Below are positions 1 through 8,537 of a stretch of 64,000 nt of DNA, piece after piece (position 1 is the stretch's first letter; the number at the start of each line of letters is the position of its first letter). The notes under the pieces were generated by a model. That model saw only the letters and a program-made list of their open reading frames with translations. It did not search any database and had not been told where the DNA came from. A program made the translations under genes and the position numbers. This DNA is from Veillonella dispar (GTDB taxonomy: Bacteria > Bacillota > Negativicutes > Veillonellales > Veillonellaceae), in the NCBI RefSeq assembly GCF_900637515.1, contig NZ_LR134375.1, positions 2,051,001 through 2,115,000 on the forward strand. Direction: 5' to 3'.

Positions 1-501
1 GCGGGCTTCGTTATGGCCGCTGTCGTATCGGCGACACTTTCATCAGGCGCAGGCGACCTTTTAGGCGCTGCTACTGTATTTACCAAGGATATTGTGGAAC
101 ATCATTTTGGTAAAAGCCTCACTGATGCACAGCTCACAAATTATAGCCGTCTATGCGTGCTCTTCCTCGGCATCATCGCCATCGTTATCTCCCTCGTAAG
201 CAAAGCCATCATTCCAATGCTCGTATTTGCTTTCACCATGAGATCCGCTGGCCCATTCGCCGCATTCCTACTCGGCCTCACCTGGAAAAATGCAACAGCT
301 GGCGCTGGCATTTGGTCCATCGTGCTCGGCTCTATCGCAGGCGTGTACTGGGAATTCGTGGGCAATCCTTATGGCATTATGTCCATCATCTTTGGTTCCA
401 TCGTCAGCCTCATAGTCTTTGTAGCTGTCGTATGCATTGAAAGAGCCATGGGTAAACCACCGGCTCCACCGGCTATACCTGATGATGTAAAAGAAATGTA
501 A
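1..501 (+). CDS. Sodium:solute symporter (SSS) family permease, 3' part
   Basis: Partial gene: the frame is open from base 1, so its start lies left of the window. The 166 visible residues include about four membrane helices. The stretch LSSGAGDLLGAATVFTKDI, followed by a long hydrophobic helix, is the kind of sequence seen in the sodium-binding half of SSS carriers, which import small organic solutes with Na+. The tail is proline-rich and cytoplasmic-looking, ending in DDVKEM. The substrate cannot be read from this part. A strong terminator follows about 80 bases after the stop, so this is the last gene of its unit. Family assignment is from recognition; pantothenate-type or other organic-solute carriers are equally possible. 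Confidence 0.75.
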   Translation, partial: AGFVMAAVVSATLSSGAGDLLGAATVFTKDIVEHHFGKSLTDAQLTNYSRLCVLFLGIIAIVISLVSKAIIPMLVFAFTMRSAGPFAAFLLGLTWKNATAGAGIWSIVLGSIAGVYWEFVGNPYGIMSIIFGSIVSLIVFVAVVCIERAMGKPPAPPAIPDDVKEM

Positions 502-578
502 TCAATTTATTATAATCTGTAACTTAATAGTAGGTCTAAATCCTAAAAGTACTATCAAATTACAATTATAAAAACAAA

Positions 579-613
579 ACTCCTATCGGTTAAACCAATA
601 GGAGTTTTTTCTT
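579..613 (+). terminator. Rho-independent terminator after the symporter gene
   Basis: Eight-base stem ACTCCTAT / ATAGGAGT with an 11-base loop, followed directly by six T residues. It lies 78 bases after the stop at 501 on the same strand. Confidence 0.85.
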
Positions 614-798
614 ATTTTACAACGACATCCCCAAATTATGTGCCATACACACATCCATCATAATTTGACGATATATCATAACCTTACTATAATATAGATA
701 GATAGTCAGACGAGTAGTGACGTCAGGCTCATCTCACAAACTTAATAATATGTAGAAATGGCCTTTTCGTTTTATCTAATTTCCGAAGAAACGAAGGG

Positions 799-900
799 CT
801 ATTTTGCTATTTCTAGACAAATAAGCGCCACAAGTGCTCCAAAGGATATCATGACTGATAAAATCCCAAGGATAATCATAATGATTTTATAACCACTCAT
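799..900 (-). CDS. 33-aa hydrophobic peptide, holin-like toxin candidate
   Basis: A 33-codon frame with an ATG at 900 and a GGGAGG ribosome site 7 bases upstream. The peptide starts MSGYKIIMIILGIL and is one membrane helix with a short charged end (CLEIAK). Size, the 'M-polar-Y-hydrophobic helix' layout and the strong ribosome site match the small putative holin-like toxins (Hol_Tox family) of Firmicutes, which are type I toxin candidates kept silent by an antisense RNA. An imperfect GCCCTTCGTTT / AAACGAAAAGGC hairpin just past the stop (about 761-800) could end the transcript. No antisense promoter was identified with confidence. The gene stands alone between two terminators. Membrane toxicity is inferred only. 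Confidence 0.6.
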   Translation of the reverse strand: MSGYKIIMIILGILSVMISFGALVALICLEIAK

Positions 901-1028
901 AAGCAACCCTCCCTTCAAAAACGAAGAGAGGCCCAACCTCGTCCAACTATCCTAAGTCTATTATAGAACGAACTAATATACGATACAATAAGGAACGAAT
1001 AATAGAAATATATAGATAAATACAGTAA

Positions 1029-1056
1029 AGACCGTACCTAAAAGTACGGTCTTTTT
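1029..1056 (-). terminator. Terminator hairpin after the exported-protein gene
   Basis: Stem AAAGACCGTAC / GTACGGTCTTT with a six-base loop, immediately after the stop codon of the leftward gene ending at 1058. T residues lie on both sides, so it may work in both directions. Confidence 0.75.
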
Positions 1057-1057
1057 C

Positions 1058-2278
1058 TTATTTCTTTACTCTTTTATTACTAGCATGTCTTAGTTGCTTG
1101 GCATTTCCGAAGTCTAAGTATTCCATTATATTACGTAGTTCAATATGATTATACTTATTTTTACCATCTTCATAGGTAAGCGAAATATAGTATTCATATT
1201 TATCATCTGTAATCAGATGGAAAATACGAGATTTCTTACCTGGATTATATTGCTCCAAAAGATAAGAAGGAACACCATTATTCCATATTAAGGCTGCTTG
1301 AAGAGGTATATCTTTTACTAATATTGGATTCTTTTTATAGAAAAAATGTTTTAAAACAGTCTGAGTATACAACTGTATAGGCACAGCTTTATCTACTAAG
1401 GCACTACGTGCAACAACGAGTTTCATACCATCTCCAACATACACGCGACCTTGAAAGTTATCACTTTTTTCTTCCCTATCTAACATCATACCCTTAGGTA
1501 GTCGATAGGTTAGATTATCCCACGTAACAGTATCACTAGTTTTATCTAGATTATCTAATGTCTGCATAGAAGGAATTACAAAATTAGCCATTGTAGATTC
1601 TAACTTTTTTGTAACGGGCTGATTCTTATTGCCTAGGATTGCCATATACATCTGATTTGGGTATTGATCAAAAGTAACAGCTGCATACATTACAGGTAGA
1701 TTTCCATTCGAATATTTTTCTCTTATTCCCCAATAGCCTTTACTAATGCCCGGATACTTAAATTCCCCTTTACGTTGATCATTTCTATTAAATCCTGAAT
1801 CTTCAACTTGTTCATTAGCACCTACTAGACCAGCAATAACATTGTGTTCAAAAACATACGAGCCTTTACCCTTTTTATTTAAGTCCTCAAAATAACTTTC
1901 TACCACGGAAATAGGCAATGTCACTTTAGCCTTATAGTCACCTTCATGCAATAAAATTACAGTAGATTCATGCGTAATTAAATCCAAATACTTCGCATAG
2001 GCTTTTTTTAATTGCTCTGCCTTCTCTGCAGTACCTTTTTTCTTAAGAACCTCTCCATCAATCCTATTATTATACTCTTCTATTTTCTTAATGTGATCAG
2101 CAGTAGTAATATTGCGAGTCTTATCGTAACGATAGTTCTGATATGCATTATCTGGAATACTAGCATCAGCCCCTGGTACAGGCGGTTGTCCTTCAGGAAC
2201 AGTATACTGTGCCGCATTAATAGGCATGGTGAAAGCTAATGCTACAGCTAAGCTCAACAAAGTACTTTTTAGTTTCAT
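1058..2278 (-). CDS. Exported protein of unknown function, 406 aa
   Basis: No family recognised. The start is taken as the ATG at 2278 because GAGAGGTG sits 5 bases before it; an ATG six codons upstream has no such site. The first 23 residues are a clear Sec signal peptide (MKLKSTLLSLAVALAF, cleavage probably after INA). The mature part is hydrophilic, rich in Lys, Asn and Tyr, with no membrane segment, and has an N-terminal region likely to be helical (DHIKKIEEYNNRIDGEV) and a later beta-rich part. In a diderm Firmicute it would be periplasmic or outer-membrane associated. It is a single-gene unit between a long inverted repeat upstream and a terminator downstream. Confidence 0.75.
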   Translation of the reverse strand: MKLKSTLLSLAVALAFTMPINAAQYTVPEGQPPVPGADASIPDNAYQNYRYDKTRNITTADHIKKIEEYNNRIDGEVLKKKGTAEKAEQLKKAYAKYLDLITHESTVILLHEGDYKAKVTLPISVVESYFEDLNKKGKGSYVFEHNVIAGLVGANEQVEDSGFNRNDQRKGEFKYPGISKGYWGIREKYSNGNLPVMYAAVTFDQYPNQMYMAILGNKNQPVTKKLESTMANFVIPSMQTLDNLDKTSDTVTWDNLTYRLPKGMMLDREEKSDNFQGRVYVGDGMKLVVARSALVDKAVPIQLYTQTVLKHFFYKKNPILVKDIPLQAALIWNNGVPSYLLEQYNPGKKSRIFHLITDDKYEYYISLTYEDGKNKYNHIELRNIMEYLDFGNAKQLRHASNKRVKK

Positions 2279-2293
2279 ACAACACCTCTCAAA

Positions 2294-2358
2294 CAATAAT
2301 AGACACGTTCTCTCATTAGTATAAGTATACTATAACCTAGAGAACGTGCCTATTATTG
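2294..2358. repeat. 20-bp inverted repeat enclosing a promoter-like region
   Basis: The arms at 2294-2313 and 2339-2358 (CAATAATAGACACGTTCTCT and its complement) match at 19 of 20 positions. The 25 bases between them hold leftward -10-like hexamers (TATACT). The element lies between the carrier gene (stop at 2454) and the exported-protein gene (start at 2278). It could be the carrier's terminator, an operator pair around the next promoter, or both. Confidence 0.6.
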
Positions 2359-2453
2359 AGCCTTTTATAGTTCACATATTCTATTATTGCTGTATTATAT
2401 TTGCTTCTAATATCAGTTTAATTCCAATATGAACAACGAAGCACTATTTAGAA

Positions 2454-3815
2454 TTAGTGAATAAGCAAAATCGCAATTGTACTTGTAATGAATGTAACGA
2501 TGACAGGTACGCTTGTACGTTTTACAAGGTCGAAACTGGAGATGTTTGCGATACCTGCTACGGCGATCATAACAGCACTGATTGGGCTAAGTAAACGACC
2601 TACGCTAGCTGCATTTTGCATGCCAAGAAGGATTGTTGTCGCATTACCACCTAAATCAGCTGCAAAGTTAGGAACTAGTGGAGCGAATGCAAACATAGAT
2701 GCAACACCAGAGCCCATTACAATACTTAAACCTGTAATGATTGTAGATACGATTACACCTACTACATCAGCAGAGATGGCAAGACCTTGGATAGCAGCAA
2801 CGAATTCTTTTACGATACCCAAGGAAGTTAAACCGAAAGCGAATGTTTCGCCTGCAACGATCAATGTTACAGTATTTGCAAATTGGTCGCCCATACCTTT
2901 AAAGAAAGTTTGAATGCTAGCTGCCATTTTACGGAAGTCACGATGACGGATAAGTTCACAACCCATAGCGATGAACAAGCTAAGGAACATCGCTAGGTTT
3001 ACATTCATTTTAACGCCTTGAATACCATAGTCACTGAAACCAAGGATAAAGATTAATGGTAATAATGGCAAGAAGATATATGGTAATGGACCTACTTCAA
3101 GGTCATCTGATTTGTGAGACTCAACGTATTCTGCAGGAACATGACCAGACTTTTTATCCAAGTATTTTTGCCATACGAAGTGAGCAATAGCCGCCATCAG
3201 GCCACAGATAATATATACTTTTAACTGATAGCCTACAAAATACTCATGAACAGGCATATTTACAGTTTTAGATACGAGTAATGTAGTAGCAGATGCAGGA
3301 CCGATATCGAGCAAGTGGCCTGTAGCAACAGCTGCAGCAGCACCTACTGGACTAACGCCTAAACGCACGAGAATTGGGAAGATAGTTACCATCATGAGCA
3401 TCGCAAGACCAGATGCACTAGGAATAACTAGAGACATAAACATATTGAGGATAAATGTTAGCGCCATTACTAGGTACGCAGATTTCATTTTACCAAGTGG
3501 TTTAATAGCTGTTACAACGAGGCGAGAGCTGGCACCAATGTGGTCCATGTACTTCGCAAAACCAGTACAAGTCATAATCATGAGACCAAGGTTCGCCGCA
3601 TCTTTGGCAGTAGTAATATTAATAAATTCAAAAGCATCAAAGAAAAGAACCCCTGTGGCCTTTTTCGCCTCTACGAAGGATGTTGTATAGCCTAACAAAT
3701 AAGCTGCGAACATCATAATGAGACCGCCCAATAACAATACGGTTTGCGCTTTAAACTTCTTAATAACCAGCGTTCCCGTTATGACAATAACCAATAAACA
3801 AACTAACAAATTCAT
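2454..3815 (-). CDS. C4-dicarboxylate carrier, DcuC-like
   Basis: 453-residue integral membrane protein with about 12 helices. The half-repeat pattern (SLVIPSASGLAMLMM in the first half and VMGSGVASMFAFAPLV in the second) is that of the DcuC / ion-transporter superfamily, which exchange or take up dicarboxylates or related organic acids. The ATG at 3815 is chosen because GGAGGGA lies 7 bases before it; the upstream in-frame ATG overlaps that ribosome site. It starts 29 bases after the M20 amidohydrolase gene on the same strand, so both are probably one IclR-controlled transcript. That pairing suggests import of an amide- or peptide-linked substrate rather than plain succinate or fumarate. The substrate is not known. 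Confidence 0.7.
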   Translation of the reverse strand: MNLLVCLLVIVITGTLVIKKFKAQTVLLLGGLIMMFAAYLLGYTTSFVEAKKATGVLFFDAFEFINITTAKDAANLGLMIMTCTGFAKYMDHIGASSRLVVTAIKPLGKMKSAYLVMALTFILNMFMSLVIPSASGLAMLMMVTIFPILVRLGVSPVGAAAAVATGHLLDIGPASATTLLVSKTVNMPVHEYFVGYQLKVYIICGLMAAIAHFVWQKYLDKKSGHVPAEYVESHKSDDLEVGPLPYIFLPLLPLIFILGFSDYGIQGVKMNVNLAMFLSLFIAMGCELIRHRDFRKMAASIQTFFKGMGDQFANTVTLIVAGETFAFGLTSLGIVKEFVAAIQGLAISADVVGVIVSTIITGLSIVMGSGVASMFAFAPLVPNFAADLGGNATTILLGMQNAASVGRLLSPISAVMIAVAGIANISSFDLVKRTSVPVIVTFITSTIAILLIH

Positions 3816-3844
3816 ACATGTTCCCTCCATTCACAACACAATAC

Positions 3845-5005
3845 TTAGAAGTTTTCCTTTGCCTGTTTGAAATCTTCTTTGATTTTTTCTAACAAACCTG
3901 GTGTTTCAAGGATTTCTTCCACAGATAAGGCAATGCCCTTCGCGCCATACATGATAGCATACTCAGCGAGCTGACTTTTACCATTGTCTAACCATTCCTG
4001 AGAATGACTAGTCACACCCTTGCCTACGAATTTCACACGCAAGCAGGCACCTGGCACGCGGAATGTAACGCTAGAGAAATCGGTGGATCCCGTCACCTTG
4101 CGAGGCTCAGAAATCTCTGGGGCCCCTACCTTTTCTGCATTTTTTAAAAGTATATCGTTCAAGGTTTGTACATTGACTTTGTTGTCGTACGCCTTAACCT
4201 CTTCCCATTCCATGGTAGCGCCTACTTGCAAAGCCGCCCCTTGCGCTACATTCTTTACGCGCTCCACAATCTCATTAAGACGAATGCGACTGGAGGAGCG
4301 AATATACCATTGAGTACACGCATAATCCGGAACGATATTCGCCGCCTTGCCGCCGTCAGTGATGATACCGTGCATGCGAACCTCAGTCGGCACATGCTCA
4401 CGCAAGTACTCCATGCCGTTAAAGAACAACAACACCGCATCTAAGGCGCTAATGCCCTTTTCTGGAGCAATCGCCGCATGAGCAGACTTACCATGGAACT
4501 TAATATTCACCAGATTCAATGCTAAAGACTTGCCATCTACCGTCGTCGTATCGCTGCCGTGCATCATGAAAGCAAGATCTAAATCATCAAACACGCCTTC
4601 GCGAGCCATAACGAGCTTTCCGCTAGCCGTCTCCTCTGCAGGCGTACCGTACACAACTAATGTGCAAGGTGCTTGCAACGTACGTTTCAAGGCAATCGCT
4701 GCCGTACAAATAGATGGACCTTGTAGATTATGTCCACACGCATGCCCCAAGCCTTCAAGGGCATCATACTCGCAAAGTAGACCAATCTTAGGACCGCCAC
4801 CGTTAACGTGGTACACCGCTCTAAAGGCCGTCTTAAGACCACTCACCTCGCGGTCTACAGTGAAACCTTCCTTCTCCAACAAATTCGTCAACAACTCATG
4901 GGCTTGGAACTCTTCGTTCCCGAGCTCAGGATGATCGAAAATAAAATCATTCAACTCCTTCATGGGCTGTCTTAAGGCTTCAATCTCTTGTAAAAGCTGA
5001 CTCAT
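3845..5005 (-). CDS. M20 family amidohydrolase (AbgB / amidohydrolase-like)
   Basis: 386-residue cytoplasmic zinc hydrolase of the M20 peptidase/amidohydrolase family. It shows the metal-site motifs HACGHN (about residue 90) and GTPAEE (about 125), a dimerisation domain in the middle and a C-terminal closing motif with Ser-His (SHSQEW). Members cut amide bonds of N-acyl amino acids, p-aminobenzoyl-glutamate or aminoacyl conjugates. The ATG at 5005 follows GGAGGT by 5 bases; upstream Met codons have no site. It is the first gene of a two-gene unit with the carrier. The promoter region before it holds two overlapping palindromes likely to bind the upstream IclR regulator. Exact substrate unknown. 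Confidence 0.8.
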   Translation of the reverse strand: MSQLLQEIEALRQPMKELNDFIFDHPELGNEEFQAHELLTNLLEKEGFTVDREVSGLKTAFRAVYHVNGGGPKIGLLCEYDALEGLGHACGHNLQGPSICTAAIALKRTLQAPCTLVVYGTPAEETASGKLVMAREGVFDDLDLAFMMHGSDTTTVDGKSLALNLVNIKFHGKSAHAAIAPEKGISALDAVLLFFNGMEYLREHVPTEVRMHGIITDGGKAANIVPDYACTQWYIRSSSRIRLNEIVERVKNVAQGAALQVGATMEWEEVKAYDNKVNVQTLNDILLKNAEKVGAPEISEPRKVTGSTDFSSVTFRVPGACLRVKFVGKGVTSHSQEWLDNGKSQLAEYAIMYGAKGIALSVEEILETPGLLEKIKEDFKQAKENF

Positions 5006-5141
5006 TTCTACCTCCAACATACACACTATAAAAACATAAATTTATATATTTACATATACAAGCCTTATAAAACCTATATCTAATAACCTGTTTTTATTTA
5101 TCTATCTTTCTATTTATTTGTCTATTAATACACTAATAATT

Positions 5142-5167
5142 GTTCCGTATAATGGAACATCATTCCA
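5142..5167. promoter_or_regulatory. Overlapping palindromes, candidate IclR operators
   Basis: Two dyads share a half-site: GTTCCGTATAATGGAAC (5142-5158) and TGGAACATCATTCCA (5153-5167). They sit in the gap between the IclR-type regulator gene and the amidohydrolase gene it precedes. TTCC/GGAA dyads of this size are typical for IclR-family binding. Assignment is by position and symmetry only. Confidence 0.55.
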
Positions 5168-5188
5168 TTTAATAGGTAAAAAATAAAT

Positions 5189-5881
5189 TTATAAGGTTGC
5201 TCCCATTTGTTTGGAAATGGTTTGACCTAATGCCATCACGACAGATAAATACTCTTTGACACGCTCTTCCGTGTAGTCCCCTATAGGACCAGAGATTGTC
5301 ATCACCGCCTCAAGCTTATTGCCAAAGGAGAAAATAGGAACTGCGATGGATGCCGCATCAGGCACTCGATTGCCTCGTGTTACCACATACCCATCATGAC
5401 GAATTTGGGCGCTTTCACCAGCACTCATATCAGTATCATTGAAATCCCCTAGATAGGCACCGAAAATCTTGCCGGCCGCCCCTTTAAATATAGGGTAAAC
5501 CGTGCCAATCTTGATATCATGACGCAATGGCTTATCCGCCGCAACGCGCTCGATGCAAATGCGATAATCGCCCTGCGCCAAGAACAAATTCACCGACTGC
5601 TGCAACTGATCGCGGATAGCCACCATATACGGCTGCGCAATGGCACGCACATCCAAAGACGTAAGAAAGGACTTTGCCATGGGCAAAACACCCCAAGACA
5701 ACTGATACTTCTTGGCCCCGTTAAACTCAACCCAATGATGAGCCTCAAAGGTCTTGAGCAACCGATGAACCGTCGTCTTCGGCAACGCCGTCGCATTCGC
5801 CAACTCAGTTACACCAAGCGGGCCTGCCTCTAATAACTTGAGTATCTCAATACCACGCTCTATTGATTGAACCATATTCAT
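5189..5881 (-). CDS. IclR family transcriptional regulator
   Basis: About 230 residues. Residues 1-70 form the winged helix (SIERGIEILKLLE, then VTELANATALPKTTVHRLLK); the rest is the IclR effector-binding domain with the usual GTVYPIFKGAAGKIFGA segment and a Cys near residue 110 (CIERVAADKPLR). IclR proteins bind small acids or aromatic compounds and control adjacent catabolic operons. The gene lies directly upstream of the M20 amidohydrolase and carrier on the same strand, so these are the likely targets. The start is uncertain: ATGs at 5881 and 5875 and a TTG at 5887 are close together and none has a good ribosome site. Confidence 0.85.
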   Translation of the reverse strand: MNMVQSIERGIEILKLLEAGPLGVTELANATALPKTTVHRLLKTFEAHHWVEFNGAKKYQLSWGVLPMAKSFLTSLDVRAIAQPYMVAIRDQLQQSVNLFLAQGDYRICIERVAADKPLRHDIKIGTVYPIFKGAAGKIFGAYLGDFNDTDMSAGESAQIRHDGYVVTRGNRVPDAASIAVPIFSFGNKLEAVMTISGPIGDYTEERVKEYLSVVMALGQTISKQMGATL

Positions 5882-6088
5882 ATCCAAAGAAACGCACTAG
5901 CACAATGTGGGCTAATACATTTCACTATTCTATTAAAACTCATAACAATATACCTAATGTGTTTGATTACACATAATACCTCTGAAGAGTATATAGTGCA
6001 ATTAACTCATTATCAATATAACAATAACACATCCATGAAAAACTTAAAAATAACTAAGATGCATAGATAACGCTAACACTCCAAATAT

Positions 6089-7129
6089 TTACTTTAGTTG
6101 CCCCAGTATCATTGCCCCACCCATTCTCGTAAACATATTAGGCCGATTATAATGAAAGTCTCTGTCTAATTGTATTTGTAGGGTTTCTTTATTTAACTTA
6201 GTAAACATCGCTATATAAGTTGCTCTAGAGAATACTCCACAGTTTTGCAATATGCTCATATCGCGTCGCAGTTTATAGAGATTGCCTTCTGGTGTTACGT
6301 ATAGTAGTGGTTTACTATTGCTATCATCAAATAATAACTGTAATACATCGAGTACTAACTTCAATCTACAATGACGAACATAAAGAACATAATATAAGGA
6401 ATTTTCACCAGTAGCAAAGGAATGATGAATCTTATCATAAGGTACATCAAGAAAAGCGAGGTACTGCTGCATAGTACGTCCGTCTACCTTATGATCGATG
6501 ACTGGAACAAATAGAATATGATCCGCTCCTAAATGATTAAAAAGCTGTCCAAAGTCCTCTAGATTACTCCGGTCACAATGAGGCGCACGAACTAGGCGAT
6601 AGTCCCTGTTAATAGAGGTGCATTGATACAAACCGTCCTTATTTTTTGAGTCATCCACAAGTGTTTGTCCATATAGCTCAATATGCTCCGCCTGCCACGG
6701 ACCCAATTTATGGTTCCCTGCAATCCTAGAGCCATCATAGTTCAAAATCTTAGCTTCGCCCTTTAAGGAAATAAATAGCACATGATGGACTCCATATTTC
6801 TGTACATACCATGCCGCCACCTCTTGCAAATCCTCTAAGCGATCCGGACTCCAGCACATAAGCTCCATTCCAAAAGCATTATCTCCAACAAACCCAGGAA
6901 TATGATGGCGATTCCAATCTCGGCCTGTCGTATACGAATAAGGCAACCCTGCCGCCGCTTGATTGTTAGTAGCTAAACGAGATTCTACTTCGCTATTGGC
7001 ACCTAAATGATTACTTCCCTCCGCATCGACTCCTTGTTCTACAGACTGACTAGGCACAACTATCATGATTCGCTTGCCTATATAAGACTGAACAACACTA
7101 TTAAGCTGAGAGCTAACTAAGACGTCCAT
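6089..7129 (-). CDS. Protein of unknown function beside CRISPR array 1, 346 aa
   Basis: No family recognised. The ATG at 7129 follows GAGGTG by 6 bases and is preferred over one eight codons upstream. There is no signal peptide or membrane helix, so it should be cytoplasmic. The first 75 residues look like a separate small region (MDVLVSSQLNSVVQSYIGKR, then a low-complexity stretch rich in Gly, Asn and Ala). The rest looks like an alpha/beta domain with HHVLFISLKGEAKILNYDG and, near the end, a helical part with many basic residues. It is the last gene before array 1 and transcribed in the same direction as the cas genes, but the array terminator lies between. Nothing ties it functionally to CRISPR; it may be a chance neighbour. 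Confidence 0.6.
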   Translation of the reverse strand: MDVLVSSQLNSVVQSYIGKRIMIVVPSQSVEQGVDAEGSNHLGANSEVESRLATNNQAAAGLPYSYTTGRDWNRHHIPGFVGDNAFGMELMCWSPDRLEDLQEVAAWYVQKYGVHHVLFISLKGEAKILNYDGSRIAGNHKLGPWQAEHIELYGQTLVDDSKNKDGLYQCTSINRDYRLVRAPHCDRSNLEDFGQLFNHLGADHILFVPVIDHKVDGRTMQQYLAFLDVPYDKIHHSFATGENSLYYVLYVRHCRLKLVLDVLQLLFDDSNSKPLLYVTPEGNLYKLRRDMSILQNCGVFSRATYIAMFTKLNKETLQIQLDRDFHYNRPNMFTRMGGAMILGQLK

Positions 7130-7217
7130 ACATGCCACCTCACTTAACAACAAACTAGGATAAACGATAACTCTACACCTATACTATAACAGGAGAAATG
7201 AGGAAAATTTTACACAT

Positions 7218-7250
7218 AAAACTCTACCTTAAGACTATTAAGATAGAGCT
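7218..7250 (-). terminator. Terminator at the distal end of CRISPR array 1
   Basis: Hairpin CTCTATCTTAA / TTAAGGTAGAG (one wobble pair) followed on the - strand by TTTTATG. It lies directly beyond the oldest repeat of array 1, where leftward crRNA precursor transcription should stop. Confidence 0.75.
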
Positions 7251-8278
7251 TTTAAATACCCCTATGGGGGATTATTTAATTTAACCATTATACGAGGGCG
7301 AGCTCGAATATGAAAACCGCTTACTTGAGTTTCCATCCCCTAATGGGGATTATTTAATTTAACGAAAGCGAGGTCTATTATGACACGTCAAAACGAATGG
7401 AAGTTTCCGTCCCCTAATGGGGATTATTTAATTTAACTGAACGCTTGGTCCTTGTTTGAACACACTATTCCTGAGAACGTGTTTCCGTCCCCTAATGGGG
7501 ATCATTTAATTTAACAAGAAATAGCCGGACTAGAAACCGAAATAAATGCGGTTAATTGTTTCCGTTCCCTAATGGGGATTATTTAATTTAACGCGTTGAA
7601 GAGTTGAATTGTAATGAATTAATTGAGTACATAAAGTTTCCGTCCCCATCAGGGGATTATTTAATTTAACTACTTATAGAATATAAATCACATGAATTAG
7701 AGTTTGAACATGAGTTTCCGTCCCCTATTGGGGAGTATTTAATTTAACTTTCAAAAAAAAGAAAGCCATATACACCGACTGCAATCGACAGTTTCCGTCC
7801 CCTAATGGGGGTTATTTAATTTAACACAATTCATCCACTCTATTAGTATCGCTGATGACCATGTATGGTTTCCGTTCCCTAATGGGGATTATTTAATTTA
7901 ACGGTAACTAAAATCGCAACTATAAAAAAATCTATTGATACTAAGTTTCCGTCCCCATCAGGGGATTATTTAATTTAACTGATCTCAATGCCAAATCTCT
8001 TGGATAATATGCTCACCTTATCGTTTCCGTCCCCCAATGGGGATTATTTGATTTAATAGAATTGGCTATCAATTCAATATCTTGTTAAATGCAGATGTAG
8101 TATTTCCGTCCCCATCAGGGGATAATTTAATTTAACCAAAGAGAGAATGTCTCGCACTAATTTAAATACTATGGCTGAATATCCGCCCCCTTCAGGGGAT
8201 TATTTAATTTAACCAATAGCAATCTTATTCGGACTGTGTATGGAAAAGCCATAGGGTTTCCGTCCCCTAATGGGGAAC
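7251..8278 (-). CRISPR. CRISPR array 1: 14 repeats, 13 spacers
   Basis: 35-bp repeats, read on the + strand as GTTTCCGTCCCC, then a variable 4-base loop (TAAT, ATCA, TATT), then GGGGATTATTTAATTTAAC. Repeats start at 7251, 7329, 7403, 7481, 7558, 7636, 7713, 7791, 7868, 7945, 8023, 8102, 8179 and 8256. Spacers are about 39-45 bases. The first repeat (7251) and the last three (8102, 8179, 8256) are degenerate. The last is cut to 23 bases at the leader junction. Transcription is inferred to run leftwards, because the leader with a TATAAT box is on the right and the - strand repeat ends in GGGGACGGAAAC, which gives an ACGGAAAC 5' tag after Cas6 cleavage. Confidence 0.97.
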
Positions 8279-8390
8279 TAAGTCGATTTCAAAACACACT
8301 TTAACAAACTAAAATAATGCCGTTTAACCGCGCCATTATCGCAACGGCGCAGATTCAGTTTATCAAGGGTTAAAATCTAGAGATATTATA
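8279..8390 (-). promoter_or_regulatory. Leader of CRISPR array 1
   Basis: AT-rich leader sharing long blocks with the leaders at 18916 and 23586: an AAAATAATGCCGTTTAACCG-type block, a GCGCC...GGCGC inverted repeat and a leftward TATAAT box (8385-8390 as ATTATA). The part next to the array has diverged and the adjoining repeat has lost about 12 bases, so spacer uptake here may be impaired. Confidence 0.75.
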
Positions 8391-8419
8391 TCACATATAA
8401 AAAGAAATAATACAACAAC

Positions 8420-8476
8420 AGAACCATCAATATTCATAGTATAACTCCATATACTTTCACAAATATTAATGATTCT
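8420..8476 (-). terminator. Hairpin after cas2
   Basis: Long imperfect hairpin (AGAACCAT...AATATT / AATATT...ATGATTCT on the + strand) 62 bases past the cas2 stop. It separates the cas transcript from the array 1 leader promoter. The T-run is weak. Confidence 0.5.
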
Positions 8477-8537
8477 ATTATTGTTTATTACATATCTACA
8501 TCATAATATATTATTAATCGAAAGTAACCATTTATAT

